DNA from: Streptomyces katrae
GTDB taxonomy: Bacteria > Actinomycetota > Actinomycetes > Streptomycetales > Streptomycetaceae
Length of the DNA: 64,000 nt
Assembly (NCBI RefSeq): GCF_000717655.1
Contig: NZ_JNZY01000001.1
Coordinates: 372,001-436,000 of the forward strand
Direction of reading: 5' to 3'
Part shown: positions 35,929-44,446 of the stretch, in pieces
How the letters are laid out: each line of letters begins with the position of its first letter
Position numbering within the stretch: the first letter of the stretch is position 1
Position numbers and translations under genes: made by a program
Notes under the pieces: generated by a model
Database searches by the model: none
What the model was told of the DNA's origin: nothing
What the model saw: the letters and a program-made list of their open reading frames with translations, nothing else

Positions 35929-36945
35929 ATGACCGTGCACTCCCAGGGAGCGGCGACCGCTCCACAGGACGCACCACCGAAGTCCGCCGGACGGCAGCAG
36001 AAGCCGCCCACCACCACCGGGACCGCTCCCTCGTCTCCGCGCCGGGGCAGAACGTCGCTCCCCTCGGGCTGGCTGCCGTACCTCCTGATCGGGCCCGCGG
36101 TCCTCAGCCTGGCCACGCTGCTGCTGTACCCGCTGGTCAAGAACGTGATCCTGTCGTTCCAGAAGGTCGACAAGATCGAGTTCATCCAGCGGAAGACGCC
36201 CTTCAACGGGGTCGAGAACTACACCCAGCTGCTGGGCGACGCGCACTTCTGGACCGTCGTCGTACGCACCTTCGCCTTCACCGCGGCCAACGTCGCGCTG
36301 ATCATGCTGATCGGCAGCCTCGTCGGCATCCTGCTGAACCGGCTCGGCAAGTGGATGCGCCTGGTCCTGTCGATGGCCCTGGTGATGGCCTGGGCCATGC
36401 CGATCGTCGCGTCCGTCACCGTCTTCCAGTGGCTGTTCGACGAGCAGTTCGGCGTCATGAACTGGGTCATGCGCACCCTCGGCTTCTCCGGCTACGAGCA
36501 GCACAACTGGTTCGAGTCCGGCTTCTCCACCCTGGTGATCGTCACCGTCCTGGTGGTCTGGGGCTCCGTCCCCTTCGTCGCCCTCAACATGTACGCCGGC
36601 CTGACCACCGTCAGCGGCGAGCTGTACGAGGCCGCGCGGATGGACGGCGCGAACGGCTGGCAGACGTTCTGGCAGGTCGTCTTCCCGAACCTCAAGCCGT
36701 TCTTCCTCGTCACCACGTTCCTCGAGGTGATCTGGGTCTTCAAGGCCTTCACCCAGGTCTACGCGATGAACCGCGGCGGCCCCGACCGCGCCTCCGAGAC
36801 CCTGCCCGTCTTCGCCTTCGTCGAGGGCCAGAGCCAGGGCCACTATGCGCTCGCGGCAGCGATCTCCGTCCTGACGATCGTGATGCTCGTGATCGTCATG
36901 TCCTTCTACTTCCGCCTGATCCTGAAGCAGGAGGAGGAGCAGTGA
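35929..36945 (+). CDS. dasB: Chito-oligosaccharide ABC permease DasB
   Basis: This is a 338-residue MalF-type permease with about six helices and the ATPase-contact EAA loop YEAARMDGANGWQTFWQVVFP. A proline/threonine-rich cytosolic N-terminus of about 45 residues precedes the first helix. ATG 35929 has GAGGTAA upstream. Its stop overlaps the dasC GTG. It forms the membrane channel with DasC. Confidence 0.94.
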   Translation: MTVHSQGAATAPQDAPPKSAGRQQKPPTTTGTAPSSPRRGRTSLPSGWLPYLLIGPAVLSLATLLLYPLVKNVILSFQKVDKIEFIQRKTPFNGVENYTQLLGDAHFWTVVVRTFAFTAANVALIMLIGSLVGILLNRLGKWMRLVLSMALVMAWAMPIVASVTVFQWLFDEQFGVMNWVMRTLGFSGYEQHNWFESGFSTLVIVTVLVVWGSVPFVALNMYAGLTTVSGELYEAARMDGANGWQTFWQVVFPNLKPFFLVTTFLEVIWVFKAFTQVYAMNRGGPDRASETLPVFAFVEGQSQGHYALAAAISVLTIVMLVIVMSFYFRLILKQEEEQ

Positions 36946-37844
36946 GCACCACCACCGCGCCGAAGCCCGCACCCGCCGCGCCCCGGCACCCGAAGCCCGC
37001 ACAGCAGCTGCGCACGCGCCGCCCGCTCCGCCCGGGCACGGTGGCGAAGAACCTGGGCGCCCTCGTCCTGGCCGTGGTCTTCGTCTTCCCGGTCTACTGG
37101 ATGTTCTCCTCGGCCCTCAAGCCGTCCGGGCAGATCCTCTCCAAGGACCCCGTCTTCGTCTTCACCCCGACGCTGGACAACTTCACCAAGGCCACCGGTG
37201 TCGAGCTGTTCTGGACGTACGTGACGAACAGCCTGCTCGTCACCGTCGGCGCCGTCGTCCTCGCCCTGGCCGTCGCCCTCGCCGCGAGCTTCGCCATCGC
37301 CCGCATGAAGTTCAAGGGCCGCAAAGGCCTCGTACTCGGCGTGATGATGGCGCAGATGGCCCCCTGGGAGGTCATGGTCATCGCGATGTACATGATCGCC
37401 CGCGACGCCGACATGCTGAACAGCCTCCCGCTGCTGACCGCGATCTACTTCGTGATGGTCCTGCCCTTCACCATCTGGACCCTGCGCGGCTTCATCGCCG
37501 CCGTCCCGGTGACGCTGGAGGAGGCCGCCCAGATCGACGGCTGCACCCGCGGCCAGGCCTTCCGCAAGGTGATCTTCCCGCTGCTGGCCCCCGGACTGAT
37601 GTCCACCTCGCTCTTCGGCTTCATCACCGCCTGGAACGAGTTCGCGATGGTCCTGATCCTCAACAAGGACAAGACCGCCCAGACCCTGCCCCTGTGGCTC
37701 ACCCAGTTCCAGACCGCCTTCGGCAACGACTGGGGCGCCACCATGGCCGCGTCCTCACTGTTCGCCGTCCCGGTCCTGGTGATCTTCGTCTTCCTCCAGC
37801 GCAAGGCCGTCGGCGGCATGACCGCCGGCGCCGTGAAGGGATAA
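36942..37844 (+). CDS. dasC: Chito-oligosaccharide ABC permease DasC
   Basis: This is a 300-residue MalG-type permease with six helices and the EAA loop EEAAQIDGCTRGQAFRKVIFP. GTG 36942 overlaps the dasB stop (GTGA), indicating coupled translation. It is followed six bases later by the GH3 hexosaminidase gene, so uptake and cytoplasmic cleavage are made together. Confidence 0.94.
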   Translation: MSTTTAPKPAPAAPRHPKPAQQLRTRRPLRPGTVAKNLGALVLAVVFVFPVYWMFSSALKPSGQILSKDPVFVFTPTLDNFTKATGVELFWTYVTNSLLVTVGAVVLALAVALAASFAIARMKFKGRKGLVLGVMMAQMAPWEVMVIAMYMIARDADMLNSLPLLTAIYFVMVLPFTIWTLRGFIAAVPVTLEEAAQIDGCTRGQAFRKVIFPLLAPGLMSTSLFGFITAWNEFAMVLILNKDKTAQTLPLWLTQFQTAFGNDWGATMAASSLFAVPVLVIFVFLQRKAVGGMTAGAVKG

Positions 37845-37850
37845 CGGCCC

Positions 37851-39362
37851 ATGACTGTCCTTGCGCACCGCGTCACTGCGTCCGATGCGGACGATCAGCT
37901 CACCCGCGACGCCCTCGCGGTCCTCCAGCCCGGTTTCGAGGGCACCACCGCCCCGGCGTGGCTGCTGCGCCGGGTCGGCGAAGGCCTCACCGCCGTCGGC
38001 CTCTTCGGCCGCAACATCGCCTCGCCCGAGCAGCTCGCCGCGCTCACCGCGCAGCTGCGCGCCGAGCGCGACGACGTCCTCGTCGCCATCGACGAGGAGG
38101 GCGGCGACGTCACCCGCCTGGAGGTCCGCGGCGGCTCGTCCTTCCCCGGCAACCTGGCCCTCGGCGCCGTCGACGACACCGCGCTGACCCGGGACGTCGC
38201 CCGTGAGCTCGGCCGGCGCCTCGCCGAGTGCGGGGTCAACCTCAACTGGGCCCCGTCCGCCGACGTCAACTCCAACCCGGACAACCCGGTCATCGGCGTG
38301 CGGTCCTTCGGCGCCGACACCCACCTCGCCGCCCGGCACACCGCCGCCTACGTCGAGGGCCTCCAGGCCGCCGGCGTCGCCGCGTGCACCAAGCACTTCC
38401 CGGGTCACGGCGACACCAACGTCGACTCGCACCACGCCCTGCCGCGCATCGACGTGGACCTGGACACGCTGGTGGCCCGCGAGCTGGTCCCGTTCAAGGC
38501 GGCCATCGCGGCCGGCACCAAGGCCGTGATGAGCGCGCACATCCTGGTGCCCGCCCTCGACCCGACCCGACCGGCCACGCTCAGCCCGCAGATCCTGACC
38601 GGCCTGCTGCGCAAGGAGCTCGGCTACGAGGGCCTGATCGTCACCGACGGCATGGAGATGAACGCCATCGCCGGGACGTACGGCATCGAGCGCGGCTCGG
38701 TCCTCGCCATCGCGGCCGGCGCCGACGCGATCTGCGTGGGCGGCGGGCTCGCCGACGAGGCCACCGTGCTCCGGCTCCGCGACGCGCTGGTCGCGGCCGT
38801 ACGGGACGGTGCGCTCCCGGCGGAGCGGCTCGCCGACGCCGCTGCCCGGGTACGGGCGCTGGCCGCATGGACCCGGCACGCCCGGGCCGCCGCCGCGCCG
38901 GGCGCGCCGCAGGAGGGGAGCGCGCCCGGCATCGGCCTGGCGGCGGCCCGCCGCGCTTTGGTCGTGTCCGGCACCGCCGCTCCCGTGTCTGCCGCCCCGT
39001 ACGTCGCCACGCTCGCGCCCGTCGCGAACATCGCGGTGGGGGACGAGACCCCGTGGGGCGTGGCCGCCGAACTGGCTGCGCTGGTACCGGGGACGGGGTC
39101 CGGGGTGTTCCCGGAGGGCGCCACGGCCACGGACATCCTGGCGGCGGCGGGCGGACGCACCGTCGTGGCGGTGGTCCGCGACGCGCACCGCCACCCGTGG
39201 ATGGCGCAGGCCCTGGACGGGCTGGTCGCTGCGCGGCCGGACACGGTCGTGGTGGAGATGGGCGTACCGCAGGCTGCGCCGCGGGGTGCGCTGCACATCG
39301 CAACGCACGGCGCTTCCCGGGTCTGCGGTGCCGCTGCCGCGGAGATCATCGCGGGGGCCTAG
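37851..39362 (+). CDS. Intracellular GH3 beta-N-acetylhexosaminidase (dasD-like)
   Basis: The 503-residue protein has no signal peptide. The GH3 core shows the NagZ signature KHFPGHGDTNVDSHHALP (181-198), which carries the His/Asp acid-base dyad, and the nucleophile Asp266 in VTDGMEM. A C-terminal alpha/beta domain follows residue 350. It most likely hydrolyses imported chitobiose, and may also take muropeptide-derived GlcNAc. It begins six bases after dasC and ends at a strong terminator. A PTS-independent route to GlcNAc then feeds NagA/NagB. Confidence 0.9.
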   Translation: MTVLAHRVTASDADDQLTRDALAVLQPGFEGTTAPAWLLRRVGEGLTAVGLFGRNIASPEQLAALTAQLRAERDDVLVAIDEEGGDVTRLEVRGGSSFPGNLALGAVDDTALTRDVARELGRRLAECGVNLNWAPSADVNSNPDNPVIGVRSFGADTHLAARHTAAYVEGLQAAGVAACTKHFPGHGDTNVDSHHALPRIDVDLDTLVARELVPFKAAIAAGTKAVMSAHILVPALDPTRPATLSPQILTGLLRKELGYEGLIVTDGMEMNAIAGTYGIERGSVLAIAAGADAICVGGGLADEATVLRLRDALVAAVRDGALPAERLADAAARVRALAAWTRHARAAAAPGAPQEGSAPGIGLAAARRALVVSGTAAPVSAAPYVATLAPVANIAVGDETPWGVAAELAALVPGTGSGVFPEGATATDILAAAGGRTVVAVVRDAHRHPWMAQALDGLVAARPDTVVVEMGVPQAAPRGALHIATHGASRVCGAAAAEIIAGA

Positions 39363-39424
39363 CCCCGGTTCCGGAAGGGGCGGGGTGGGGAAAGTTCCGC
39401 GCAGCGGCCACCGTGCGGTGACAA

Positions 39425-39463
39425 CGAAGGGCCGGGCCCCCTGGACGGGAGCCCGGCCCTTCG
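39425..39463. terminator. Terminator between the GH3 gene and nagB
   Basis: A 13-bp perfect stem (CGAAGGGCCGGGC) with a partly paired loop lies between convergent genes. Confidence 0.8.
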
Positions 39464-39484
39464 TGCGCGTGGGGGAGGTGCCGC

Positions 39485-40270
39485 CTAAAGCCCCTGCCAC
39501 GCGGGCTTGTTGGCGTAGGCGTGGCGGAAGTAGTCCGCCAGCTTCAGCTTGGACGCCGCGGCCTCGTCCACGACCACCGTCGCATGCCGGTGCAGCTGCA
39601 GTGCGGACGCCGGGACCAGCGCCGACAACGGCCCCTCGACGGTCTGGGCGACGGCCTCCGCCTTGCCCTCGCCGGTGGCGAGCAGGACCAGGTGGCGGGC
39701 GTCCAGGATCGTGCCGATGCCCTGGGTGATGACGTGGTGCGGGACCTGGGCCATGTCGTCGTCGAAGAAGCGCGCGTTGTCGACCCGCGTCTGCTCCGTC
39801 AGCGTCTTGATGCGGGTGCGGGAGGCCAGCGAGGAGCAGGGCTCGTTGAAGCCGATGTGACCGTCGGTGCCGATGCCGAGCAGTTGGAGGTCCACGCCGC
39901 CGGCCTGCGCCAGCGCGCGGTCGTACGCCTCGCACGCCGCTACGACGTCCGCCGCGGAGCCGTCGGGGCCCATGAAGGCGGCCTCGGACAGGCCGAGCGG
40001 CTCGACGACCTCGCGGAGCACGACGGCACGGTACGACTCCGGGTGCCCGGCCGGCAGGCCGACGTACTCGTCGAGCTGGCAGATGCGGGCCCGGGAGGCG
40101 TCGACCTCGCCGGCCTTCACCTTGGCGGCCAGGGCTTCGTAGACGGGCAGCGGGGTGGAGCCGGTCGCCACGCCGAGCAGGGCGTCGGGCTTGCGCCGGA
40201 CCAGGGCGGCCATGGCCTCCGCGATGAGCTCGCCGCCTGCCTTGGCGTCCGGGACGATGACAACTTCCAC
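39485..40270 (-). CDS. nagB: Glucosamine-6-phosphate deaminase
   Basis: NagB converts glucosamine-6-phosphate to fructose-6-phosphate and ammonia and so consumes the DasR effector. The 261-residue protein has GVATGSTPLPVYEAL, the catalytic QLDEYVGL aspartate and the GIGTDGHIGFNEP block. A dre-type site lies 30 bases before its start, so DasR represses it. It is convergent with the das operon. Confidence 0.95.
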   Translation of the reverse strand: MEVVIVPDAKAGGELIAEAMAALVRRKPDALLGVATGSTPLPVYEALAAKVKAGEVDASRARICQLDEYVGLPAGHPESYRAVVLREVVEPLGLSEAAFMGPDGSAADVVAACEAYDRALAQAGGVDLQLLGIGTDGHIGFNEPCSSLASRTRIKTLTEQTRVDNARFFDDDMAQVPHHVITQGIGTILDARHLVLLATGEGKAEAVAQTVEGPLSALVPASALQLHRHATVVVDEAAASKLKLADYFRHAYANKPAWQGL

Positions 40271-40299
40271 GCGGGGCCTGCCGATCTGGAGTGGGACGG

Positions 40300-40315
40300 T
40301 GTGGTATAGACCAAT
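40300..40315 (-). promoter_or_regulatory. DasR-responsive element (dre) upstream of nagB
   Basis: On the minus strand ATTGGTCTATACCACA follows the dre consensus core TGGTCTA.ACCA, 30 bases upstream of the nagB ATG. Confidence 0.83.
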
Positions 40316-40408
40316 CTAGCAGAGCCGGGCCCGCCCCAGGCCGGCCTCCGCCCACTCCCCTCCCTCCCATGGTGATCCGATTCCCCGCCCCCGGCCTGTC
40401 GGCTCCGC

Positions 40409-41170
40409 TCAGAGCAGCGCGAGCTGCAGCCCGCCGGTGGCGTCCAGGTGCTGACCGGTCACCCAGCGGGAGTCCGCCGAGGCCAGGAACGCCACCACGT
40501 CGGCGACTTCACCGGCCGTGCCCACCCGCCCGAAGACCGAGCGCGAAGACGCGTGCGCCCGCGCCGCCGGGTCCGCCAGCCAGGCCGCGTTGAGGTCGGT
40601 GTCCGTGATGCCGGGGCCCACCGAGTTCACGGTGATCCCGCGCGGGGCCAGCTCGGCCGCCAGGGACCGGGTCAGCGCGTTCACCGCGCCCTTGGCCGTG
40701 ATCGTGGCCAGGATCGCGGGCAGGGCGATCTCCGGGGTGCCGGTCACGTTGACGATCCGGCCCCCGTCCCGCAGCCGCGCCAGCCCGTGCCTGATCACGA
40801 AGAACGGCGCCTTCGCGTTGAGCGCGTGCACCCGGTCGTACGTCTCCTCGTCGGTGTCCGCGATGCCGGCGAACGTGGCGGCGCCCGCGTTGTTCACCAG
40901 GATGTCGACGGCGTCGGTGTGCAGCGGGTGCGCCTCGTACGCCGCCCACAGGGCCTGCGCGTCACCCGGAACGCCGAGCTCGGCCCCGATCGCGAACGCC
41001 CGTCCGCCGGCGGCCCCGATGGCCGCGACCGTTTCCCTCGCCGCCTCCTCGTTCCGCCCGTAGTGCACGGCGACCAGTGCCCCGTCCCGGGCCAGCCGCT
41101 CCGCCACCGCCCGCCCGATGCCCCGGCTGCCGCCCGTGACCAGTGCCGTCTTCCCCTTGAGCACGCCCAT
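40409..41170 (-). CDS. SDR-fold oxidoreductase with substituted catalytic residues
   Basis: The 253-residue protein has a classical SDR Rossmann fold with GGSRGIG (13-19), NNAG (93-96) and the VNSVGPGITDTDL segment. The catalytic Tyr of YxxxK is Thr156 (TITAK, Lys160 retained) and the catalytic Ser position is Thr143 (NVTGTP). The usual dehydrogenase tetrad is thus incomplete, and activity or chemistry is uncertain. It is divergent from a TetR gene with two matching operators between them, so probably repressed by it. Confidence 0.82.
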   Translation of the reverse strand: MGVLKGKTALVTGGSRGIGRAVAERLARDGALVAVHYGRNEEAARETVAAIGAAGGRAFAIGAELGVPGDAQALWAAYEAHPLHTDAVDILVNNAGAATFAGIADTDEETYDRVHALNAKAPFFVIRHGLARLRDGGRIVNVTGTPEIALPAILATITAKGAVNALTRSLAAELAPRGITVNSVGPGITDTDLNAAWLADPAARAHASSRSVFGRVGTAGEVADVVAFLASADSRWVTGQHLDATGGLQLALL

Positions 41171-41194
41171 GACGCGCCCCCCTTCAGAATTTGA

Positions 41195-41243
41195 TAGCGG
41201 TCGCTACAGAAAGGGACCGTACCAGATTCCATAACGCCCGCTA
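41195..41243. promoter_or_regulatory. Two palindromic operators between SDR and TetR genes
   Basis: TAGCGGTCGCTA (41195-41206) and TAACGCCCGCTA (41232-41243) share TAGCG-NN-CGCTA symmetry, with centres 37 bases apart. The second overlaps a TAGAAT -10 eight bases before the TetR ATG, which suggests a leaderless, autoregulated message. Confidence 0.7.
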
Positions 41244-41255
41244 TAGAATGAGCGC

Positions 41256-41849
41256 ATGGTGACCGGACAGCGCGGCAGGCCCCGCTCCTTCGACCGCGGC
41301 GCCGCCCTCGACAAGGCGATGCTCGCTTTCTGGGAGCGTGGCTACGAGGCGACCTCGATCTCCGACCTGACCGCCTCGCTCGGCATCAGCGCGCCCAGCC
41401 TGTACGCCGCCTTCGGCGACAAGCGCAAGCTGTTCGACGAGGTCGTGGTGGTCTACGGCGGCCGCTACGCCGACTTCGCGGGCGCCGCCCTGGCCGAGGA
41501 GCCCACCGCCCGGGCCGGCCTGCGGCGCGTTCTGCGCGAGGCGGCCGAGATCTATACCGACCCGGCCCACCCGCCGGGCTGCCTGGTGCTCAGCGCGGCC
41601 GTCAACACCACCTCGCAGGAGGTGGCCCAGGCCCTGCGTGAGCGCCGCAACGCCAACCTGGAGATGTTCGAGCGGAGGATCCGGGCGGACGTCGCCTCCG
41701 GCGCACTGTCTGCCGGCACGGACGCGCAGGCGCTGGCCCGCTACGCGCTGGCGGTACTCGTGGGGATGTCCCAGCAGTCGCGCGACGGGGCGAGCCGGGA
41801 AGAACTGGAAGCGGTGGCGGAACTGGCGATGGGGGCCTGGCCGCAGTAG
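41256..41849 (+). CDS. TetR-family regulator
   Basis: This 197-residue regulator has the helix-turn-helix [27 protein letters not shown] at about 33-60 and a TetR_C-type ligand domain ([21 protein letters not shown]), typical of the group that represses a divergent SDR gene. The ATG lies right after the second operator and a -10-like sequence, with no ribosome site, so it may be leaderless. Ligand unknown. Confidence 0.88.
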   Translation: MVTGQRGRPRSFDRGAALDKAMLAFWERGYEATSISDLTASLGISAPSLYAAFGDKRKLFDEVVVVYGGRYADFAGAALAEEPTARAGLRRVLREAAEIYTDPAHPPGCLVLSAAVNTTSQEVAQALRERRNANLEMFERRIRADVASGALSAGTDAQALARYALAVLVGMSQQSRDGASREELEAVAELAMGAWPQ

Positions 41850-41921
41850 GCGGCCGCGGTGGGCGGCCGAACACGCCCCGCGGGTTCCGCCCCGAAAGGA
41901 ATTCCGCTCAGAAATTCCTCT

Positions 41922-42096
41922 GGGCCACGGTGCCGGGACGGGACCCTCAGCCCGCCCGGCACCGTAGCCCGGAGTACTTACGGCCACAGGGTGTGCGGTT
42001 CCCGGCGGCCGGTGGGAGGTGCCTGCGCAATCAGGGCAGAGCGCGCGGCTTACCTCGATCCGTCCTCCTGTGCGGGGAGGGCGGAAGCTTACGTCA
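41922..42096 (-). ncRNA. Probable small RNA, scr5239-like
   Basis: The roughly 400-base gap between the TetR gene and the PdtaS-type kinase gene has no coding frame. In S. coelicolor the same gap (SCO5238-SCO5239) encodes the conserved 159-nt sRNA scr5239, which represses dagA and metE. I infer a minus-strand transcript: -35 TTGGAT, 18 bases, -10 TAGTCC overlapping a dre-like site, a start near 42096 and an end at the hairpin 41927-41965 (ACGGTGCCGGG stem). The resulting 165-175 nt fits. Strand and ends are my inference. Confidence 0.55.
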
Positions 42097-42098
42097 AT

Positions 42099-42114
42099 TG
42101 TGGACTAGACCATT
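42099..42114 (-). promoter_or_regulatory. dre-like site over the sRNA promoter
   Basis: On the minus strand AATGGTCTAGTCCACA matches the DasR consensus ACTGGTCTAGACCAGT at 12 of 16 positions and overlaps the inferred -10 of the sRNA. Confidence 0.6.
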
Positions 42115-42250
42115 CTGTTCTGTCCATCCAATGTCGGGCTCTGCCATCCCGTCACTTCCTCCAACAGTACGCGGACGGAGCCCCTCCTGGATACTCCTGA
42201 GTAGTCGCCGTGGGGAAAGTCATGGCCCCTACCCGGGGTACGCTCGCCCC

Positions 42251-43729
42251 GTGCCCTCCATGAACGACCTCGTACGCCAGCACACCGCTCTCAGTGAAAC
42301 CGACCTGGAGTGGCTCCACCTGCTGGTCTCGGAGTGGCAGCTGCTCTCCGACCTCTCCTTCGCCGACCTCGTGCTGTGGGTTCCCACCCTCGACGGCACC
42401 CGGTACGTCTCGGTCGCGCAGATGCGCCCCAACACGGGCCCCACCTCGTACCAGGACGACATGGTCGGCCACCTGGTGCCGCGCGGCCGCCGCCCGCTGC
42501 TGGACGCCGCGCTCGACGAGGGCCGGATCGTGCGCGAGGGCGACCCGGAGTGGCGCGAGGAGGTGCCCGTCCGCGTCGAGTCCATCCCGGTGCGCCGCGA
42601 GGGCCGGGTACTCGGAGTGATCGCCCGGAACACCAACCTGCTCACTGTGCGTACACCCAGCCGGCTGGAGCTCACCTATCTCCAGTCCGCCTCGGACCTG
42701 GCCCAGATGATCGCCGCCGGAACCTTCCCGTACCCCGGCCAGCAGGTGGACATGGACGCCTCCCCGCGGGCGGGCGACGGCCTGATCCGGCTCGACGCCG
42801 ACGGCGTGGTCACCTACGCCTCCCCCAACGCGCTCTCCGCCTACCACCGGCTCGGCCTCGCCGCCGACCTCGTCGGCCAGCACCTCGGCACCACCACCGC
42901 CGAACTCGCCCCCTCCCGCGGCCCCGTGGACGAGGCGATCGTCAAGCTCGCCAGCGGCTGGGCCCCGCGCGAGACCGAGATCGAGGGCAACAGCGGGGTC
43001 ATCCAGCTGCGCGCCATCCCGCTCAAGCCCAAGGGCACCCGGATCGGCTCCCTCGTCCTGTGCCGGGACGTCACGGAACTGCGCCGTCGCGAACGCGAAT
43101 TGATCACCAAGGACGCGACCATCCGGGAGATCCACCACCGGGTGAAGAACAACCTGCAGACCGTGGCCGCGCTGCTGCGGCTGCAGGCCCGACGGATGGA
43201 TTCCGAGGGCGGCCGCGAGGCGCTCAACGAGGCCGTGCGCCGTGTCGGTTCGATCGCGATCGTGCACGAGACGCTCTCTCAGAACCTGGACGAGCGCGTC
43301 GAGTTCGACGAAATCGCCGACCGCGTCATCGCGATGGTCGCCGAGATCCCGCCGGGCAAGGTGGAATGCCGGCGTACCGGCCGGTTCGGGATCCTGGACG
43401 CGGAGGTCGCCACCCCGCTGTCGATGGTGCTGACCGAGATCCTCCAGAACGCCCTGGAGCACGCCTTCACCCAGGGAGAGGGCGGCCGGGTGGAGGTGTC
43501 CGCGACCCGCACCGGCACCGGCCGCACCGACGGCCGGCTGCTGATCACGGTGCTCGACGACGGCTCCGGTCTGCCCGAGGGCTTCGACCCGCAGCGTGCC
43601 GGCAACCTCGGGCTGCAGATCGTACGGACCCTCGTGGAGGGCGAGCTCGGCGGCACGTTCGACATGCTCCGGGCCGAGCCGCGCGGCACCAAGGTCGTCC
43701 TCGACGTGCCGGTCAGCCCGCAGAAGTAG
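42251..43729 (+). CDS. PdtaS-type sensor histidine kinase (GAF-PAS-HisKA_2)
   Basis: The 492-residue cytosolic kinase has a GAF-like domain (about 5-155), a PAS domain (about 175-280), a HisKA_2/HWE dimerisation helix with the phospho-acceptor in REIHHRVKNNLQT (His295 or His296) and an HATPase domain (LTEILQNALEHAF, DDGSGLPEGF, NLGLQIVRTLV). It matches mycobacterial PdtaS, which also sits beside the whiB1/wblE gene and signals to an RNA-binding ANTAR regulator. No ANTAR partner is in the window. The start is GTG 42251 or ATG 42260. Confidence 0.92.
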   Translation: MPSMNDLVRQHTALSETDLEWLHLLVSEWQLLSDLSFADLVLWVPTLDGTRYVSVAQMRPNTGPTSYQDDMVGHLVPRGRRPLLDAALDEGRIVREGDPEWREEVPVRVESIPVRREGRVLGVIARNTNLLTVRTPSRLELTYLQSASDLAQMIAAGTFPYPGQQVDMDASPRAGDGLIRLDADGVVTYASPNALSAYHRLGLAADLVGQHLGTTTAELAPSRGPVDEAIVKLASGWAPRETEIEGNSGVIQLRAIPLKPKGTRIGSLVLCRDVTELRRRERELITKDATIREIHHRVKNNLQTVAALLRLQARRMDSEGGREALNEAVRRVGSIAIVHETLSQNLDERVEFDEIADRVIAMVAEIPPGKVECRRTGRFGILDAEVATPLSMVLTEILQNALEHAFTQGEGGRVEVSATRTGTGRTDGRLLITVLDDGSGLPEGFDPQRAGNLGLQIVRTLVEGELGGTFDMLRAEPRGTKVVLDVPVSPQK

Positions 43730-43764
43730 TCACGCTGTGTGACGGGTCGTGCCCCGGACAGCAC

Positions 43765-43800
43765 TGAGCCCCGGACCGAAGGTTCTCGGTCCGGGGCTCA
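43765..43800. terminator. Bidirectional terminator between kinase and wblE
   Basis: A 15-bp perfect stem (TGAGCCCCGGACCGA, loop AGGTTC) lies between convergent genes. Confidence 0.85.
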
Positions 43801-43866
43801 AGAGCACGTTGCTGAGCGCTTGTCAGTTGTTGCTACGCGCTGCGGCTCGAGGCTCGAAAGTCAATG

Positions 43867-44124
43867 TCAGGCGGTGGCGTTGCGCGCCCGATTGCGAGCG
43901 GCGCGGCGCTTCATCGCGCGGCGCTCGTCCTCGCTGAGACCGCCCCAGACGCCGGAGTCCTGACCGGACTCGAGCGCCCACTGCAGGCACTGCTCCATGA
44001 CGGGGCAGCGGCGGCAGACGGCCTTGGCTTCCTCGATCTGCAGCAGCGCAGGACCGGTGTTGCCGATGGGGAAGAAGAGTTCCGGGTCTTCCTCGCGGCA
44101 AACGGCGTTGTGACGCCAGTCCAT
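43867..44124 (-). CDS. wblE: WhiB-family iron-sulfur regulator WblE (WhiB1 orthologue)
   Basis: The 85-residue protein has the four cluster cysteines at 9, 37, 40 and 46 and the GVWGG turn, then a basic C-terminus (MKRRAARNRARNATA) for DNA binding. WhiB1-type proteins carry a NO-sensitive [4Fe-4S] cluster and bind the principal sigma factor. The frame is open to 44181, but ATG 44124 with AAGGAGAT upstream gives the canonical 85 residues. The pdtaS-wblE neighbourhood is conserved with mycobacteria. Confidence 0.95.
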   Translation of the reverse strand: MDWRHNAVCREEDPELFFPIGNTGPALLQIEEAKAVCRRCPVMEQCLQWALESGQDSGVWGGLSEDERRAMKRRAARNRARNATA

Positions 44125-44167
44125 GGCTGCTCCATCTCCTTGTATTGCGGGCAGGTTGCTTGTGAAT

Positions 44168-44181
44168 GTGAACGCTTTCAC
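44168..44181. promoter_or_regulatory. LacI/cre-like palindrome in the wblE leader
   Basis: GTGAACGCTTTCAC is a near-perfect palindrome fitting the LacI/GalR-family operator pattern TGNNANCGNTNNCA. It lies 44 bases upstream of the wblE ATG. Whether it is functional is unknown. Confidence 0.35.
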
Positions 44182-44446
44182 GAATCCCCCCGTGAGGGAA
44201 GGGCGACCAGCCGGTTTCCTGGAAGGTCAGTCAGGGACTCGTGGAGGGGTTCTGGCGGTCTGTGTGGGTGCCGGGTTCTGCGGGCTGTCCCGATCGCCAT
44301 GAAGAGATTCGCAAACCTCGGACGGGGATACAACCCCTTCCGGAAAGTTTTTTTTGATTCGTCGGTGTCTACTAGGTCACAGCCCTACATCGTGAGGGTG
44401 GACCGGCGTGTAAACGTTCGAGTGAAAGGACTTTAGGCCCTTCCAC
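44182..44446. other. Gene-free stretch upstream of wblE
   Basis: This part of the 322-base gap between wblE and the convergently placed lipid-kinase gene has no plausible coding frame. It contains a run of eight T (44347-44354), which is rare in this genome and on the opposite strand is an A-run, and presumably holds the wblE promoter. I cannot place the -35/-10 with confidence. Confidence 0.4.
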
